A stretch of 64,000 nucleotides of DNA from Hyphomicrobiales bacterium (GCA_021775475.1 JAJFHS010000022.1:21312-85311), one strand, 5' to 3'; shown: positions 1-8,766, counted from the stretch's first letter. Notes: generated by a model from the sequence alone, not told the origin. Numbers and translations are program-made.

Positions 1-446
1 CCTATAGCGATGGTGCGCGGCCTGTATTGGCGTTGCGAAAACTCCGCTTCCAGCAATTCAGCCGCATTTATCTTGGCAAACAGTCTGGTTTCAAAATCAA
101 GACCGGGCGAAAGCCCCATGTAAGCGTGCGTAGGACGTGCATAACAATAACTGCAACCATGCTCACACCCGCGGTAAGTATTGACCGATCGATCAAATGA
201 AATATCAGGAGATTTATTGGTGGTAATGATTTTTTTGGCAATCTCTTCTGTAACCTCGGTTTTTAGTCTTTCGCTATCACCAAGACTTTCCCAGCCATCA
301 TCATATAAAATGCGCGAATGATGCTCATATCGCCCGGTTAGGTTGGATCTGGCACCGCGACCGGCAGCGGCTTTGCTGTAATGATAAACGCTATGTTCGG
401 CCATGTTGGCAACGGAGGGTGTTACAATCGGTTGGGGTTTGTTCAT
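1..446 (-). CDS. PA0069-family radical SAM protein, 5' part only (cut by window edge)
   Basis: The reading frame runs leftwards from an ATG at 446 off the window edge, so about 148 N-terminal residues are visible and the 3' end is missing. Residues 94-101 hold the radical SAM cluster motif C-x3-C-x2-C (CEHGCSYC), followed by YARPTHAYMGLSPGLDFE, which is characteristic of the PA0069 family, a relative of spore photoproduct lyase (SplB-like). A GAAGG Shine-Dalgarno lies 8 nt before the ATG. The family is expected to cleave S-adenosylmethionine at a 4Fe-4S cluster; its substrate is not established. A LexA box overlaps the -35 of its promoter, which suggests a DNA-damage role. Family call is firm; function is inferred. 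Confidence 0.9.
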   Translation of the reverse strand, partial: MNKPQPIVTPSVANMAEHSVYHYSKAAAGRGARSNLTGRYEHHSRILYDDGWESLGDSERLKTEVTEEIAKKIITTNKSPDISFDRSVNTYRGCEHGCSYCYARPTHAYMGLSPGLDFETRLFAKINAAELLEAEFSQRQYRPRTIAI

Positions 447-476
447 GATTTAACCTTCACATTCCTATTTGAACGT

Positions 477-509
477 ATAATACAAGATAAAAAAGAACAA
501 AACAAGAAC
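477..509 (-). promoter_or_regulatory. SOS promoter with LexA box upstream of the radical SAM gene
   Basis: GAAC-N7-GAAC lies at 495-509, the alphaproteobacterial LexA operator. Read on the minus strand, TTGTTT (505-500) forms a -35, followed after exactly 17 nt by TATTAT (482-477) as -10. Transcription would start near 470, leaving a leader of about 24 nt with GAAGG before the ATG at 446. The operator overlaps the -35, so LexA would block RNA polymerase. No binding data; the match is by eye. Confidence 0.75.
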
Positions 510-680
510 GAACTTCGATTACAGTTAATAATACCTTTAAATAATCAAACAATCTGTCAATTCGATCATGTTTTGGGGTCTATGACCGGGCGTTTTTCTT
601 TTCGTTACCAAACTTGTAATAAGGGAGAAAAAAGATTACCTGCAACGGGGTGGAATCGAAATGTTTCAGGACAAGGCATC

Positions 681-1511
681 ATGAACAAAATCGAGAAAAT
701 TGTTAAAGAACACTACGCTGTCGGTAATCTGGCTGAACGGATTCTCGAAGGTTTAAGAGCAACCGGTGCAGATATCGACAATCTGACAATTGATGATATT
801 GCCGCTGTAGATGAATTTCATATTGGCGGTCGCAAAGCTACCCAATACGTTATCTCAAAAATGCCATTGATGGCCAAAGCCCATGTTGTGGATGTGGGCT
901 GTGGCATAGGGGGTGCTGCCCGCACCATTGTCTCGCAGACCGGTTACAAGGTAACAGGCATAGACCTTACCCCGGAGTACATTGAAGTTGCCCAAACACT
1001 CAGTCGTTTGACCGGCCTCGATGACAGAACTGAATTTCATGCAGCAAGTGCTTTATCCATGCCGTTTGAGGATGCAACGTTTGATGCAGCACTGACCATT
1101 CATGTCGCCATGAACATCAAGGAGCGTGATGCATTATATGGTGAGATTGCCAGGGTGACAAAGCCGGGTGCAGTATTTTGCATCTATGACGTGATGAAAA
1201 AAGGTGATGAGCCAGTTACCTTTCCCGTGCCATGGGCGCAATCGGCTGAGGCCAGTCACCTGGTGTCGCCGGACCAGATGACACAGCTCTTGCACGCTGC
1301 CGGATTTGAAATCAGCGACGTCGAGGATCGTAGCGAATTTGCCATGGAATTTTTCAAACAAAGCCAGGCCGCTGCTGCCAATGGCCCCTCAGCCTTGGGC
1401 GTCCACCTTATCATGGGGGCAACGGCGCAGGAAAAATTACAAAATGTCCGGCAGAATATTGCAGACGGGCGCATGGCTCCGGTGTTAATAGTAGCGCGCC
1501 GCAAGGCCTGA
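681..1511 (+). CDS. class I SAM-dependent methyltransferase
   Basis: Predicted cytosolic methyltransferase of 276 aa. The SAM-binding motif I (VVDVGCGIGG) sits near residue 70, with an acidic end of strand 2 (GIDLTPEY) and a later ARVTKPGAVF block, as in the UbiE/Erg6/glycine-sarcosine methyltransferase fold. The frame stays open 300 nt upstream, but the homologous part begins at the ATG at 681, just after a run of AT-rich promoter-like DNA. It is followed 29 bp later by two sugar-transfer genes of the arsenosugar type. It is not an obvious ArsM because it has only two cysteines. The methyl acceptor is unknown. Confidence 0.8.
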   Translation: MNKIEKIVKEHYAVGNLAERILEGLRATGADIDNLTIDDIAAVDEFHIGGRKATQYVISKMPLMAKAHVVDVGCGIGGAARTIVSQTGYKVTGIDLTPEYIEVAQTLSRLTGLDDRTEFHAASALSMPFEDATFDAALTIHVAMNIKERDALYGEIARVTKPGAVFCIYDVMKKGDEPVTFPVPWAQSAEASHLVSPDQMTQLLHAAGFEISDVEDRSEFAMEFFKQSQAAAANGPSALGVHLIMGATAQEKLQNVRQNIADGRMAPVLIVARRKA

Positions 1512-1540
1512 TAATTATCCACCTCAACGTTGGCAGCCAT

Positions 1541-2233
1541 ATGATCACCGTCGTCATCCCAACGCTTAATGCAGGCTCGAGCCTTAACCCGGCATTTGCA
1601 GCCCTGGTGGCGGCAAGCGTTGAGGGCCTCGTTTCGACTGTGATTGTGGTTGACGGTGGCTCAACCGACCACACTCTTGATATAGCTGATGACGCCGGTG
1701 CCAGAATTATCAAAACTCAAAAGGGCAGGGGAGTGCAACTTGCCGCCGGTGGACATGAAGTTAAGACAAAATGGATATTGTTTCTTCATGCCGACACAAT
1801 TTTAACACCGGGGTGGCAAGTGGAAGTCAGGGGTTTTATCGCCGCTGCAAACCAGCCGGGGGCAAAAAAACAGGCCGCAGCTTTCAGGTTTTCAGTTGAT
1901 GAGCCCGGTATCGGCCCCCGAATCATGGAAAAGACTGTGGCGATGAGATGTGCGATCTTTGCCTTGCCGTACGGCGATCAGGGGTTATTGATATCGTCAG
2001 ATTTTTACCGGCAAATCGGTGGGTTTAATTCAATGCCTCTGATGGAAGACGTTGACATCATCCGTCGCATCGGCCGCAAACATCTGGCGTTGTTGAAAAC
2101 GCCGGTATTGACCAGTTTTGCGCGCTATCGAAAAGACGGGTTCTTGCACCGCATTTATCGCAATCTCAGCTGTCTCACGCTTTATTTTATCGGTGTTGCC
2201 CCCGTCAGAATACTGCAGCGCTATGAACAATAA
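1541..2233 (+). CDS. TIGR04283-type glycosyltransferase family 2
   Basis: GT-A fold glycosyltransferase of 230 aa. The N-terminal ITVVIPTLNAG strand, the VVDGGSTDHT nucleotide-binding loop and FLHADT (a DxD-like metal site) are visible, followed by GFNSMPLMEDVDIIRR, the acceptor-side ED motif. This arrangement is typical of the TIGR04283 family, named for its occurrence in arsenosugar biosynthesis loci. The 3' end overlaps the next gene by 11 bp, so the two are probably translationally coupled. Donor and acceptor cannot be read from the sequence; a general polar lipid or sugar-tail role is equally possible. Confidence 0.85.
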   Translation: MITVVIPTLNAGSSLNPAFAALVAASVEGLVSTVIVVDGGSTDHTLDIADDAGARIIKTQKGRGVQLAAGGHEVKTKWILFLHADTILTPGWQVEVRGFIAAANQPGAKKQAAAFRFSVDEPGIGPRIMEKTVAMRCAIFALPYGDQGLLISSDFYRQIGGFNSMPLMEDVDIIRRIGRKHLALLKTPVLTSFARYRKDGFLHRIYRNLSCLTLYFIGVAPVRILQRYEQ

Positions 2234-2834
2234 TTTCGTTGTCATGATGGTCAAGCGTCCGACCTGCGGTGCGGTCAAATCCCGGCTTGCCGCCGGTATC
2301 GGTGTCGTTGCCGCAACCTCTGCCTACCGCACCATGATGTATAATTCCATCCGCCGTCTCGCGCACGATCCGCGTTGGCGTTTCATTTTGGCTGTTGCGC
2401 CAGATGGGGCAGTGTTTGAACCTTTCTGGCCGCAGAATATTTCCCTTGTCGCTCAGGGTAACGGTGATCTTGGTGACAGAATGCAACGCATTATGTCAGG
2501 CATGCCACCTGGAAAGACGATCATAATCGGCAGTGATATTGCCGGCATGAGACCTGCCCACATCGCCCGGGCTTTCAGACAATTAGGCGATGTTGATGCG
2601 GTATTCTCCCCCGCCGGTGATGGTGGTTATTCTCTGGTTGGCCTGAAGCGCAGCCTGCGCACGCCAGTCACCTTCAACAATGTGCGCTGGTCAGGCCCGC
2701 ATACGCTTGACGATACTTTGCGCAATCTCGAAAATTTCAAAACCGGATTTATTCAAGCTCTGCACGATATTGACACTGCGGCCGACTGGAAACGCTGGAA
2801 AGCCCGCGGTGGTGCCGGACGCTTATGTCTTTGA
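2223..2834 (+). CDS. TIGR04282/DUF2064 nucleotidyltransferase-like protein
   Basis: Protein of 203 aa with a GT-A/nucleotidyltransferase fold, as in DUF2064 (TIGR04282) proteins. MVKRPTCGAVKSRLAAGIG near the N-terminus resembles the phosphate-binding lead of sugar-nucleotide enzymes; IIIGSDIAGM and FSPAGDGGYSLVGLK are the family core (usual form G-D-x-P and PA-x-DGGY-x-L-G). The ATG at 2223 overlaps the preceding glycosyltransferase gene; a longer upstream frame is antisense-like and was not used. TIGR04282 and TIGR04283 partners are commonly adjacent. Its 3' end overlaps the convergent moaB by 12 bp. The reaction is not known with certainty. Confidence 0.85.
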   Translation: MNNNFVVMMVKRPTCGAVKSRLAAGIGVVAATSAYRTMMYNSIRRLAHDPRWRFILAVAPDGAVFEPFWPQNISLVAQGNGDLGDRMQRIMSGMPPGKTIIIGSDIAGMRPAHIARAFRQLGDVDAVFSPAGDGGYSLVGLKRSLRTPVTFNNVRWSGPHTLDDTLRNLENFKTGFIQALHDIDTAADWKRWKARGGAGRLCL

Positions 2835-3371
2835 GCGCTGGAGATGCTCATCGAGGCGCGGCATGATTTCAACAAAATTACACGGGCCCGCGCGGTAATC
2901 GAGCTGATGCACCAATAGGCCGTCCCAACCGTCTTTACACGCTCCAGGTGAGCCGGGCAGGGCAAACAGGTAGGTGCCACCGGCAACGCCTGCGGTGGTG
3001 CGTGACTGAATGGTGGAAACACCGATTTTTTCATAAGACATCTGATGAAATATCGTCGACCAGCCATCGATTTCCTTGTCATACAAGGGCTTGAAAGCTT
3101 CGGGCGTTATATCACGCCCGGTGAGGCCGGTGCCGCCGGTGGAAATAACCACGTCAACACCTTCATCGGCAATCCACTGCTTCACCACGGCTTGAATTTT
3201 GGGTATATCGTCGGTGACGATTGCCCTGTCGGCGAGAATGTGGCCAGCAGTGGTTAAACGCTCAACCAGTATATTGCCGGATTTGTCATCATCGAGAGAA
3301 CGCGTGTCGGAAACCGTTAATACAGCAATGTTAACCGGTTGGAATTCACGTTTGTTGGCAGCGCTAGGCAT
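2823..3371 (-). CDS. moaB: molybdenum cofactor biosynthesis protein B
   Basis: MoaB/MogA-like protein of 182 aa that adenylates or otherwise processes molybdopterin during molybdenum cofactor assembly in the cytosol. The signature blocks are visible in order: NIAVLTVSDTRS, DKSGNILVERL, VVISTGGTGLTGRDITPEA (the MPT-binding GGTG loop) and the C-terminal ALPGSPGACKDGW. An AAGGAG sequence precedes the ATG with about 9 nt spacing. The 3' end overlaps the convergent DUF2064 gene. A molybdopterin oxidoreductase gene lies at 58-60 kb in this window and would be one client of the cofactor. Confidence 0.93.
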   Translation of the reverse strand: MPSAANKREFQPVNIAVLTVSDTRSLDDDKSGNILVERLTTAGHILADRAIVTDDIPKIQAVVKQWIADEGVDVVISTGGTGLTGRDITPEAFKPLYDKEIDGWSTIFHQMSYEKIGVSTIQSRTTAGVAGGTYLFALPGSPGACKDGWDGLLVHQLDYRAGPCNFVEIMPRLDEHLQRSKT

Positions 3372-3391
3372 TTGATTTTTCTCCTTAAACT

Positions 3392-4219
3392 CTATTTTTT
3401 GCCATCAAGAAATTGCCGGATCAATATAAAATCACTCCAGACCAGACGTTTTTGCGCAGGTTGGCGCAATAAATAAGCCGGGTGCAGTGTTGGCAGGGCC
3501 GGGTACTCTGTGTCTTTGCCTTTGAAATTGGTCCACTTCCCCCGCAGGCGCAATATGCCCGTCGCGGTGTCGAGCATTTCCTTGGCTGCTACACCACCGA
3601 GAAAGACGATAACCTCAGGTGAAACCAGTTCAATCTGTCGATCAATAAAAGGCCGGCATACAGCCGTTTCATGCGGCGTGGGCGTGCGGTTTCCCGGTGG
3701 GCGCCAGGGGATAACATTGGTAATATAGGCATTTTGACGATCCAGCCCGATTGCCACCAGCATCCTGTCGAGCAACTGCCCGCTGCGGCCGACAAAAGGC
3801 AGACCCTGAATGTCCTCATCACTGCCCGGTGCTTCACCGATGAACATAATACGCGCGTCCGCTGCACCATCGCCAAAAACCAGATTGGTCGCCGTTGCCT
3901 TGAGGCCGCAACCGTCAAACTGCTCAAGTGCCGTTTTCAGATCTTCCAGTGTTTTGGCAGATTGCGCCAGTAATCTGGCTTCATTTGCGGTTTCACCAGC
4001 CTCCAGCACACTTGACGCCTGAGGTGCGCGAGCGGGTGCACTGGGTTTATGGCCAAGCGAGGGTTTGGCTGGCGGTGTCGCTTTCACCACTTTGGCGGTC
4101 GCTGCGCTGGTTTCATTTTTGGCAAAGAAATCGGTAGAATAATCGCTGACAGCCTCATCCACCCCGGCATCGTGATACCAGGTGAGGATTTCGAGTGCTT
4201 GACGATTGTTATTTATCAT
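3392..4219 (-). CDS. uracil-DNA glycosylase, family 4-like, lacking two Fe-S cysteines
   Basis: Base-excision repair enzyme of 275 aa that removes uracil from DNA. After a roughly 100-residue Ala/Pro-rich N-terminal extension comes the UDG domain: GEAPG (129-133), the uracil-pocket loop GLPFVGRSG, NVIPWRPPGNRTPTP and LHPAYLLR (about 245). Classical family 4 enzymes hold a 4Fe-4S cluster with four cysteines; here only C104 and C188 remain, the KCRPPGN cysteine being tryptophan (W172) and the first CxxC pair reduced to one. The start at 4219 is divergent from ETF-QO with 62 bp between. Activity without the cluster is inferred from rhizobial relatives. Confidence 0.88.
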   Translation of the reverse strand: MINNNRQALEILTWYHDAGVDEAVSDYSTDFFAKNETSAATAKVVKATPPAKPSLGHKPSAPARAPQASSVLEAGETANEARLLAQSAKTLEDLKTALEQFDGCGLKATATNLVFGDGAADARIMFIGEAPGSDEDIQGLPFVGRSGQLLDRMLVAIGLDRQNAYITNVIPWRPPGNRTPTPHETAVCRPFIDRQIELVSPEVIVFLGGVAAKEMLDTATGILRLRGKWTNFKGKDTEYPALPTLHPAYLLRQPAQKRLVWSDFILIRQFLDGKK

Positions 4220-4281
4220 GGCCTAACCTGCATGCTGGTTCTATACACCTTAGACTGTTATTTCACAAACAGGAGATTACT

Positions 4282-5961
4282 GTGAACGCTACTGAAGACG
4301 CACTTCCTGCGCGCGAATCAATGGAATTCGATGTGGTTATTGTTGGTGCCGGTCCCGCTGGCCTTTCAGCCGCCATTCGTCTCAAGCAACTGGCCCAGGA
4401 AGCACAAACCGAAGTGTCGGTTGTGGTGCTGGAAAAAGGCTCGGAGGTGGGCGCTCATATTCTGTCCGGCGCGGTCATTGATCCCGTCGCTTTGAACCGG
4501 CTTATTCCTGACTGGAAGGAAAAAGGCGCACCGCTCAATACCCCGGTTACCAAAGATGTTTTCCTCATTCTAGGCCCGGGAGGGGCGTTGCGTCTGCCCA
4601 ATTTCCTCATGCCGCCTTTGATGAGCAACCATGGCGCTTATATCGTCTCCCTGGGTAATTTGTGCCGCTGGCTGGCAGAACAGGCAGAAGCTTTAGGCGT
4701 TGAAATCTACCCCGGCTTTGCCGCTGCCGAAGTGCTTTACAATGAAGATGGCAGCGTCAAGGGTGTTGCCACCGGAGACATGGGAATCGGCCAGGACGGT
4801 CAGCCAAAAGACAGCTTTATGCGCGGCATGGAGCTGCATGGAAAATACACTTTTATCGGTGAAGGGGTCAGAGGTTCTCTGGCCAAATCACTGATTGCGA
4901 AATTTGATCTTGATGCCGGAAAACAACCGCAGAAATTTGGCATCGGTCTCAAGGAATTATGGCAGGTTGATACAGATAAACATCAGCCGGGCCTGGTTCA
5001 ACACACGTTCGGCTGGCCGTTAAAATCCAGAACCGGTGGCGGCTCTTTCCTCTATCATCTCGAAGACAACCTTGTTGCTGTCGGTTTTGTCGTTCATCTC
5101 AATTACAAAAACCCCTATCTCTCACCGTTTGAGGAATTTCAGCGCTTCAAAACCCACCTGGCCATTGCCGACGTATTGGAAGGCGGCAAACGTATCTCTT
5201 ATGGTGCGCGCGCGATTACTGAAGGCGGGTTTCAATCGATCCCCAAACTCACCTTTCCCGGCGGCGCCCTCATCGGTTGTTCGGCTGGCATGGTAAATCT
5301 CCCGCGCATCAAAGGCACCCACAATGCCATGGCCTCGGGCATGATGGCGGCACAGGCAGCCTTTGCAGCCCTTGGTGACAATCGCCACAATGATGAACTT
5401 GTGCAATATCAGGCAGAGTTTGACAGGTCTGACGTTATCAAAGACCTTAAAATGGTGCGTAATGTCAAACCGTTGTGGAGCCGGTTTGGCACCTGGATTG
5501 GCATCGCTCTGGGCAGCATCGATATGTGGATGAATAATCTGCGAATTGGCCTACCCTTTACCTTGAGCCACGGCAAACCTGATTATGCAACGTTAGAAAA
5601 AGCTGCCCGGCACAAGCCAATCGATTATCCAAAACCGGATGGCAAATTATCCTTTGACAGACTGTCATCCGTCTACCTGTCAGCGACCAACCATGAAGAA
5701 GATCAACCGGTTCATCTCAAGCTAAAAGACCCGGGCATACCCATTTCGGTTAATCTGCCGGAGTACGCTGAACCCGCACAGCGCTATTGTCCTGCCGGGG
5801 TCTATGAGGTAATAGTGGATCAATCGGGGGAAAATCCCAGGTTCCAGATCAATGCGCAAAATTGCGTGCACTGTAAAACCTGTGATATTAAAGACCCCTC
5901 GCAGAATATTAACTGGACCGTTCCCGAAGGTGGTGGCGGACCAAACTACCCGAACATGTAG
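4282..5961 (+). CDS. electron transfer flavoprotein-ubiquinone oxidoreductase
   Basis: Inner-membrane-associated flavoprotein of 559 aa that passes electrons from reduced ETF to ubiquinone, linking acyl-CoA and amino-acid dehydrogenases to respiration. The FAD motif VVIVGAGPAGLSAA follows the N-terminus; the C-terminal 4Fe-4S ferredoxin domain shows RYCPAGVY and NCVHCKTCDI, four cluster cysteines, before the usual end PEGGGGP. The GTG at 4282 was chosen because AGGAG (4271-4275) lies 6 nt upstream; an ATG at 4321 would also leave the FAD motif intact. Length matches the family. Likely partner: the acyl-CoA dehydrogenase at 24.5 kb through ETF. Confidence 0.95.
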   Translation: MNATEDALPARESMEFDVVIVGAGPAGLSAAIRLKQLAQEAQTEVSVVVLEKGSEVGAHILSGAVIDPVALNRLIPDWKEKGAPLNTPVTKDVFLILGPGGALRLPNFLMPPLMSNHGAYIVSLGNLCRWLAEQAEALGVEIYPGFAAAEVLYNEDGSVKGVATGDMGIGQDGQPKDSFMRGMELHGKYTFIGEGVRGSLAKSLIAKFDLDAGKQPQKFGIGLKELWQVDTDKHQPGLVQHTFGWPLKSRTGGGSFLYHLEDNLVAVGFVVHLNYKNPYLSPFEEFQRFKTHLAIADVLEGGKRISYGARAITEGGFQSIPKLTFPGGALIGCSAGMVNLPRIKGTHNAMASGMMAAQAAFAALGDNRHNDELVQYQAEFDRSDVIKDLKMVRNVKPLWSRFGTWIGIALGSIDMWMNNLRIGLPFTLSHGKPDYATLEKAARHKPIDYPKPDGKLSFDRLSSVYLSATNHEEDQPVHLKLKDPGIPISVNLPEYAEPAQRYCPAGVYEVIVDQSGENPRFQINAQNCVHCKTCDIKDPSQNINWTVPEGGGGPNYPNM

Positions 5962-6050
5962 GCGCACCGGTCATAGTCTTTGAAGGTGTGATTTGTACCG
6001 GACACGCAATAGCCTCATTGTTTGGCGGGTTTTAACTAAAGACGAGTAGA

Positions 6051-7844
6051 ATGACTGTCGTGGAAAAATTAAACGCTCCCATTGCCCGGCGCTTGAAGCG
6101 GTCTGGCTTACTTTTATCTTTGCTTGGCGCTCTGGCTTTCGCAGCGATCTCAGCCATGGCGCCTGCCGCCGCTCAGGCACGCACCGATGGGGATCATGAT
6201 GACTACCCGATGTCTTTGTCCTTGTCGGGCAATTATCTGGCCGGGCGTTTTGCCGGCACCGAGCGTGATGCCGACAGGGCAGCAGGGTTTTATGCCCGCG
6301 CCTTATTGTCAGATCCTGACAATCTGGACATTCTGGAACCCGCCTTCCTGCTCGAAGTTTCCGCAGGAAATATAGAGCGTGCTGTTCAACTCGCCAACAA
6401 GCTGATTAAACTTGGGCGCGACAATAGGATGGCGCTGTATATTTCAGGAATGGAGGATTTTCTTTCAAAGCGGTTTTCCAAATCCATCGAAAAATTTGAT
6501 CGCGCCGCACGTGGCCAGATTGGCATACTGACATCAGGTCTTTTAAACGCTTGGGCCTATAAAGGCGTCGGTGATCTTGATGCAGCGCTAAAAGCTCTGA
6601 CACCATTGTCAAAAACCCAATCGTTTGTCGTCTTCAGAACCTACCATTCAGCCCTGATTGCCGATGCCCTTGGGTCTTATGCCAAGGCACAGGAATTTTA
6701 TAAAAGTACCTACCGCGGCACAGGCTCGTCATTGCGGATCACCTTAGCCTATGGAAACTTCCTGGAGCGCCGCAACAAACAAAAGCAGGCTCTTGAAATT
6801 TATAATGCATTTCTGAGCCGTGTTCCCCGCCACCCCCTGGTAGCAGAAGCCAGAGATCGTGCTTTAAAAGGTACGATACCACCCTATTTTGCCCGCACCG
6901 CAAAAGAGGGTGCTTCCGAAGCAATGTTTGGGGTGGCCAGTGCCTTGTCGCAGGATTCAAGTTCTGATCTCGCTGTAATTTACACCCAGATGGCGTTATT
7001 TTTAAATCCCACGTCACCTTCGGCCTGGACGTTACTGGGAGATATATACGAAGACATGAAGAAAAACGGTCTGGCGCTGACGTCGTATGATCAGGTTGCA
7101 GAAAAATCGAGCTTGCGAAAAAATGCTGAAATACGTATTGCCGCCAATCTCGACCGTTTGGATCGCACCGATGATGCGGTTGAAAAACTAAAATCCGTCA
7201 TCGCAGCTTACCCCAAAGACTATGACCCGCTGCTGGCATTGGGCAATATGATGCGCGGGCGTTCGAAATTTAAAGAAGCGGTAGAGGCTTATTCTTCAGC
7301 GTTTGCATTAATGGTTCCTGCAATTACGCCGCAGTGGTCATTCTATTACTTCCGTGGCATCAGCTACGAGCGCATAGATCAATGGGAAAAAGCAGAAGCT
7401 GACCTGGTGAAAGCACTTGAGCTTAAGCCCAATCAACCTCTGGTATTGAATTATCTGGGGTATTCCTGGGTAGATAAAAAACTCAACCTGAAGCGTGCAC
7501 TCGATATGATCCGCAAGGCCGTTAAACTGCGCCCGGCAGACGGCTATATCGTTGATAGTCTGGGCTGGGCACAATATCGCCTGCAGAAATTTGAAGACGC
7601 GGTAAAGACACTTGAACGCGCCGTTAACCTCAAACCGGACGATCCGATCATCAACGATCATCTTGGCGATGCCTATTGGCGGGTGGGACGAAAACTCGAA
7701 GCCAGATTTCAATGGCAGCATGCCCTTGATCTGAAAGCCGACCCGAAAGATCAGATAAAAATCAAACTGAAACTCAAAAATGGTCTTTCTGACAGTGAAG
7801 CCAACACCAAAGAGGCTTCCCAACCTGCCGGCAACAAGACCTGA
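6051..7844 (+). CDS. exported tetratricopeptide-repeat protein
   Basis: Protein of 597 aa with a basic N-terminus, a hydrophobic core LLLSLLGALAFAAISA and an AQA-like cleavage site near residue 43, so probably exported to the periplasm or membrane. The rest is helical TPR array; clear units include NLDILEPAFLLEVSAGNIE, QPLVLNYLGYSWVDKKLN and DPIINDHLGDAYWRVGR. The last three repeats (about 440-560) are the best conserved. It directly precedes ispE, an arrangement common in Rhizobiales. TPR proteins are scaffolds; no partner can be named from the sequence. Confidence 0.85.
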   Translation: MTVVEKLNAPIARRLKRSGLLLSLLGALAFAAISAMAPAAAQARTDGDHDDYPMSLSLSGNYLAGRFAGTERDADRAAGFYARALLSDPDNLDILEPAFLLEVSAGNIERAVQLANKLIKLGRDNRMALYISGMEDFLSKRFSKSIEKFDRAARGQIGILTSGLLNAWAYKGVGDLDAALKALTPLSKTQSFVVFRTYHSALIADALGSYAKAQEFYKSTYRGTGSSLRITLAYGNFLERRNKQKQALEIYNAFLSRVPRHPLVAEARDRALKGTIPPYFARTAKEGASEAMFGVASALSQDSSSDLAVIYTQMALFLNPTSPSAWTLLGDIYEDMKKNGLALTSYDQVAEKSSLRKNAEIRIAANLDRLDRTDDAVEKLKSVIAAYPKDYDPLLALGNMMRGRSKFKEAVEAYSSAFALMVPAITPQWSFYYFRGISYERIDQWEKAEADLVKALELKPNQPLVLNYLGYSWVDKKLNLKRALDMIRKAVKLRPADGYIVDSLGWAQYRLQKFEDAVKTLERAVNLKPDDPIINDHLGDAYWRVGRKLEARFQWQHALDLKADPKDQIKIKLKLKNGLSDSEANTKEASQPAGNKT

Positions 7845-7890
7845 TTGTGAAGGCTGGGATCTAGACAAGCAGTTTCGATGAGACCAATTC

Positions 7891-8766
7891 ATGAAGACAG
7901 TTCGCCAGTTTGCTCCGGCAAAAATTAATCTGACCCTTCATGTGAAAGGTCGCCGTGAAGACGGCTTTCATCTGATCGAGAGTTTTGTAGCCTTTGCCGA
8001 CGTTGGCGATGAAATAACGGTTAAATCTCTTGACGGTTTTGACCTGAAGGTTTCGGGCCCTTTTGCCGGCCCGCTACGCGCAGAAGAGAACAATATCGCC
8101 CTGGAAGCCGCCATTGCCTTTGTAAACGGCTTTCGCAACTGTCTGCCCGGTGTTCATGTTGATCTTGTCAAAAACCTGCCTATAGCAGCGGGCATGGGCG
8201 GGGGATCATCCGATGCCGCCGCTGTCATTCGCGCACTGGCCTATCTGGTCGACATCAACGTATCACGCACAGCTGCCGGACAACTCGCCATTGGTCTGGG
8301 GGCCGATGTCACCGTGTGCCTTGATCCTCAGGCTTGCTTCATGAGCGGTGTTGGCAACATTGTCACAGCACTACCGGCCTTGCCGGAAACATATGCGGTG
8401 CTGGTTAATCCAAATATCAAAATGCTCACCGGTGCGGTTTTTGCGGCTCTGGCAGTGCCGGGTGCCATTCGCCGCGATGAACTAAGCCTGAAACCTGAAC
8501 ATGCCTTTGTCGATGCGGCTGATCTGGCGGGCTTTGTTGGTTCGTGTCGCAATGATCTTGAAGCCCCGGCCATTCGTATGTGTCATGAAATAGCTGATGT
8601 GCAATCAGCCTTGCTGGCCCGCGATGGCTGTCTGCTGGCCCGTATGACCGGCAGTGGCGCCACCTGCTTTGGCTTGTTCGCAGATAAAGAGCAAGCTGAA
8701 CGCGGTGCTGCAAGTATCAGTCAAAAAGCACCAGACTGGTGGGTTAAGCCTTGCCGATTGAATTGA
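7891..8766 (+). CDS. ispE: 4-diphosphocytidyl-2-C-methyl-D-erythritol kinase
   Basis: GHMP kinase of 291 aa that phosphorylates CDP-methylerythritol in the MEP isoprenoid pathway. The N-terminal FAPAKINLTLHV, the ATP loop PIAAGMGGGSSDAAA (about 95-109) and the C-terminal MTGSGATCFGLF are family signatures, and the length is normal. The ATG at 7891 lies 46 bp after the TPR gene, so co-transcription is likely. It works with Dxs (47.5-49.4 kb) and supplies precursors for the polyprenyl synthase just downstream on the other strand. Confidence 0.95.
   Translation: MKTVRQFAPAKINLTLHVKGRREDGFHLIESFVAFADVGDEITVKSLDGFDLKVSGPFAGPLRAEENNIALEAAIAFVNGFRNCLPGVHVDLVKNLPIAAGMGGGSSDAAAVIRALAYLVDINVSRTAAGQLAIGLGADVTVCLDPQACFMSGVGNIVTALPALPETYAVLVNPNIKMLTGAVFAALAVPGAIRRDELSLKPEHAFVDAADLAGFVGSCRNDLEAPAIRMCHEIADVQSALLARDGCLLARMTGSGATCFGLFADKEQAERGAASISQKAPDWWVKPCRLN

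Noticed and set aside
381..680. 100-codon N-terminal extension of the first methyltransferase
   Set aside because: It runs through the SOS promoter region and has no methyltransferase homology.
681..1511. Calling the methyltransferase ArsM because of the arsenosugar-type neighbours
   Set aside because: The conserved arsenite-binding cysteines are missing; only two Cys are present.
7338..7892. 184-residue open frame antisense to the TPR gene
   Set aside because: It mirrors a well supported TPR gene and shows no recognisable domain or Shine-Dalgarno.
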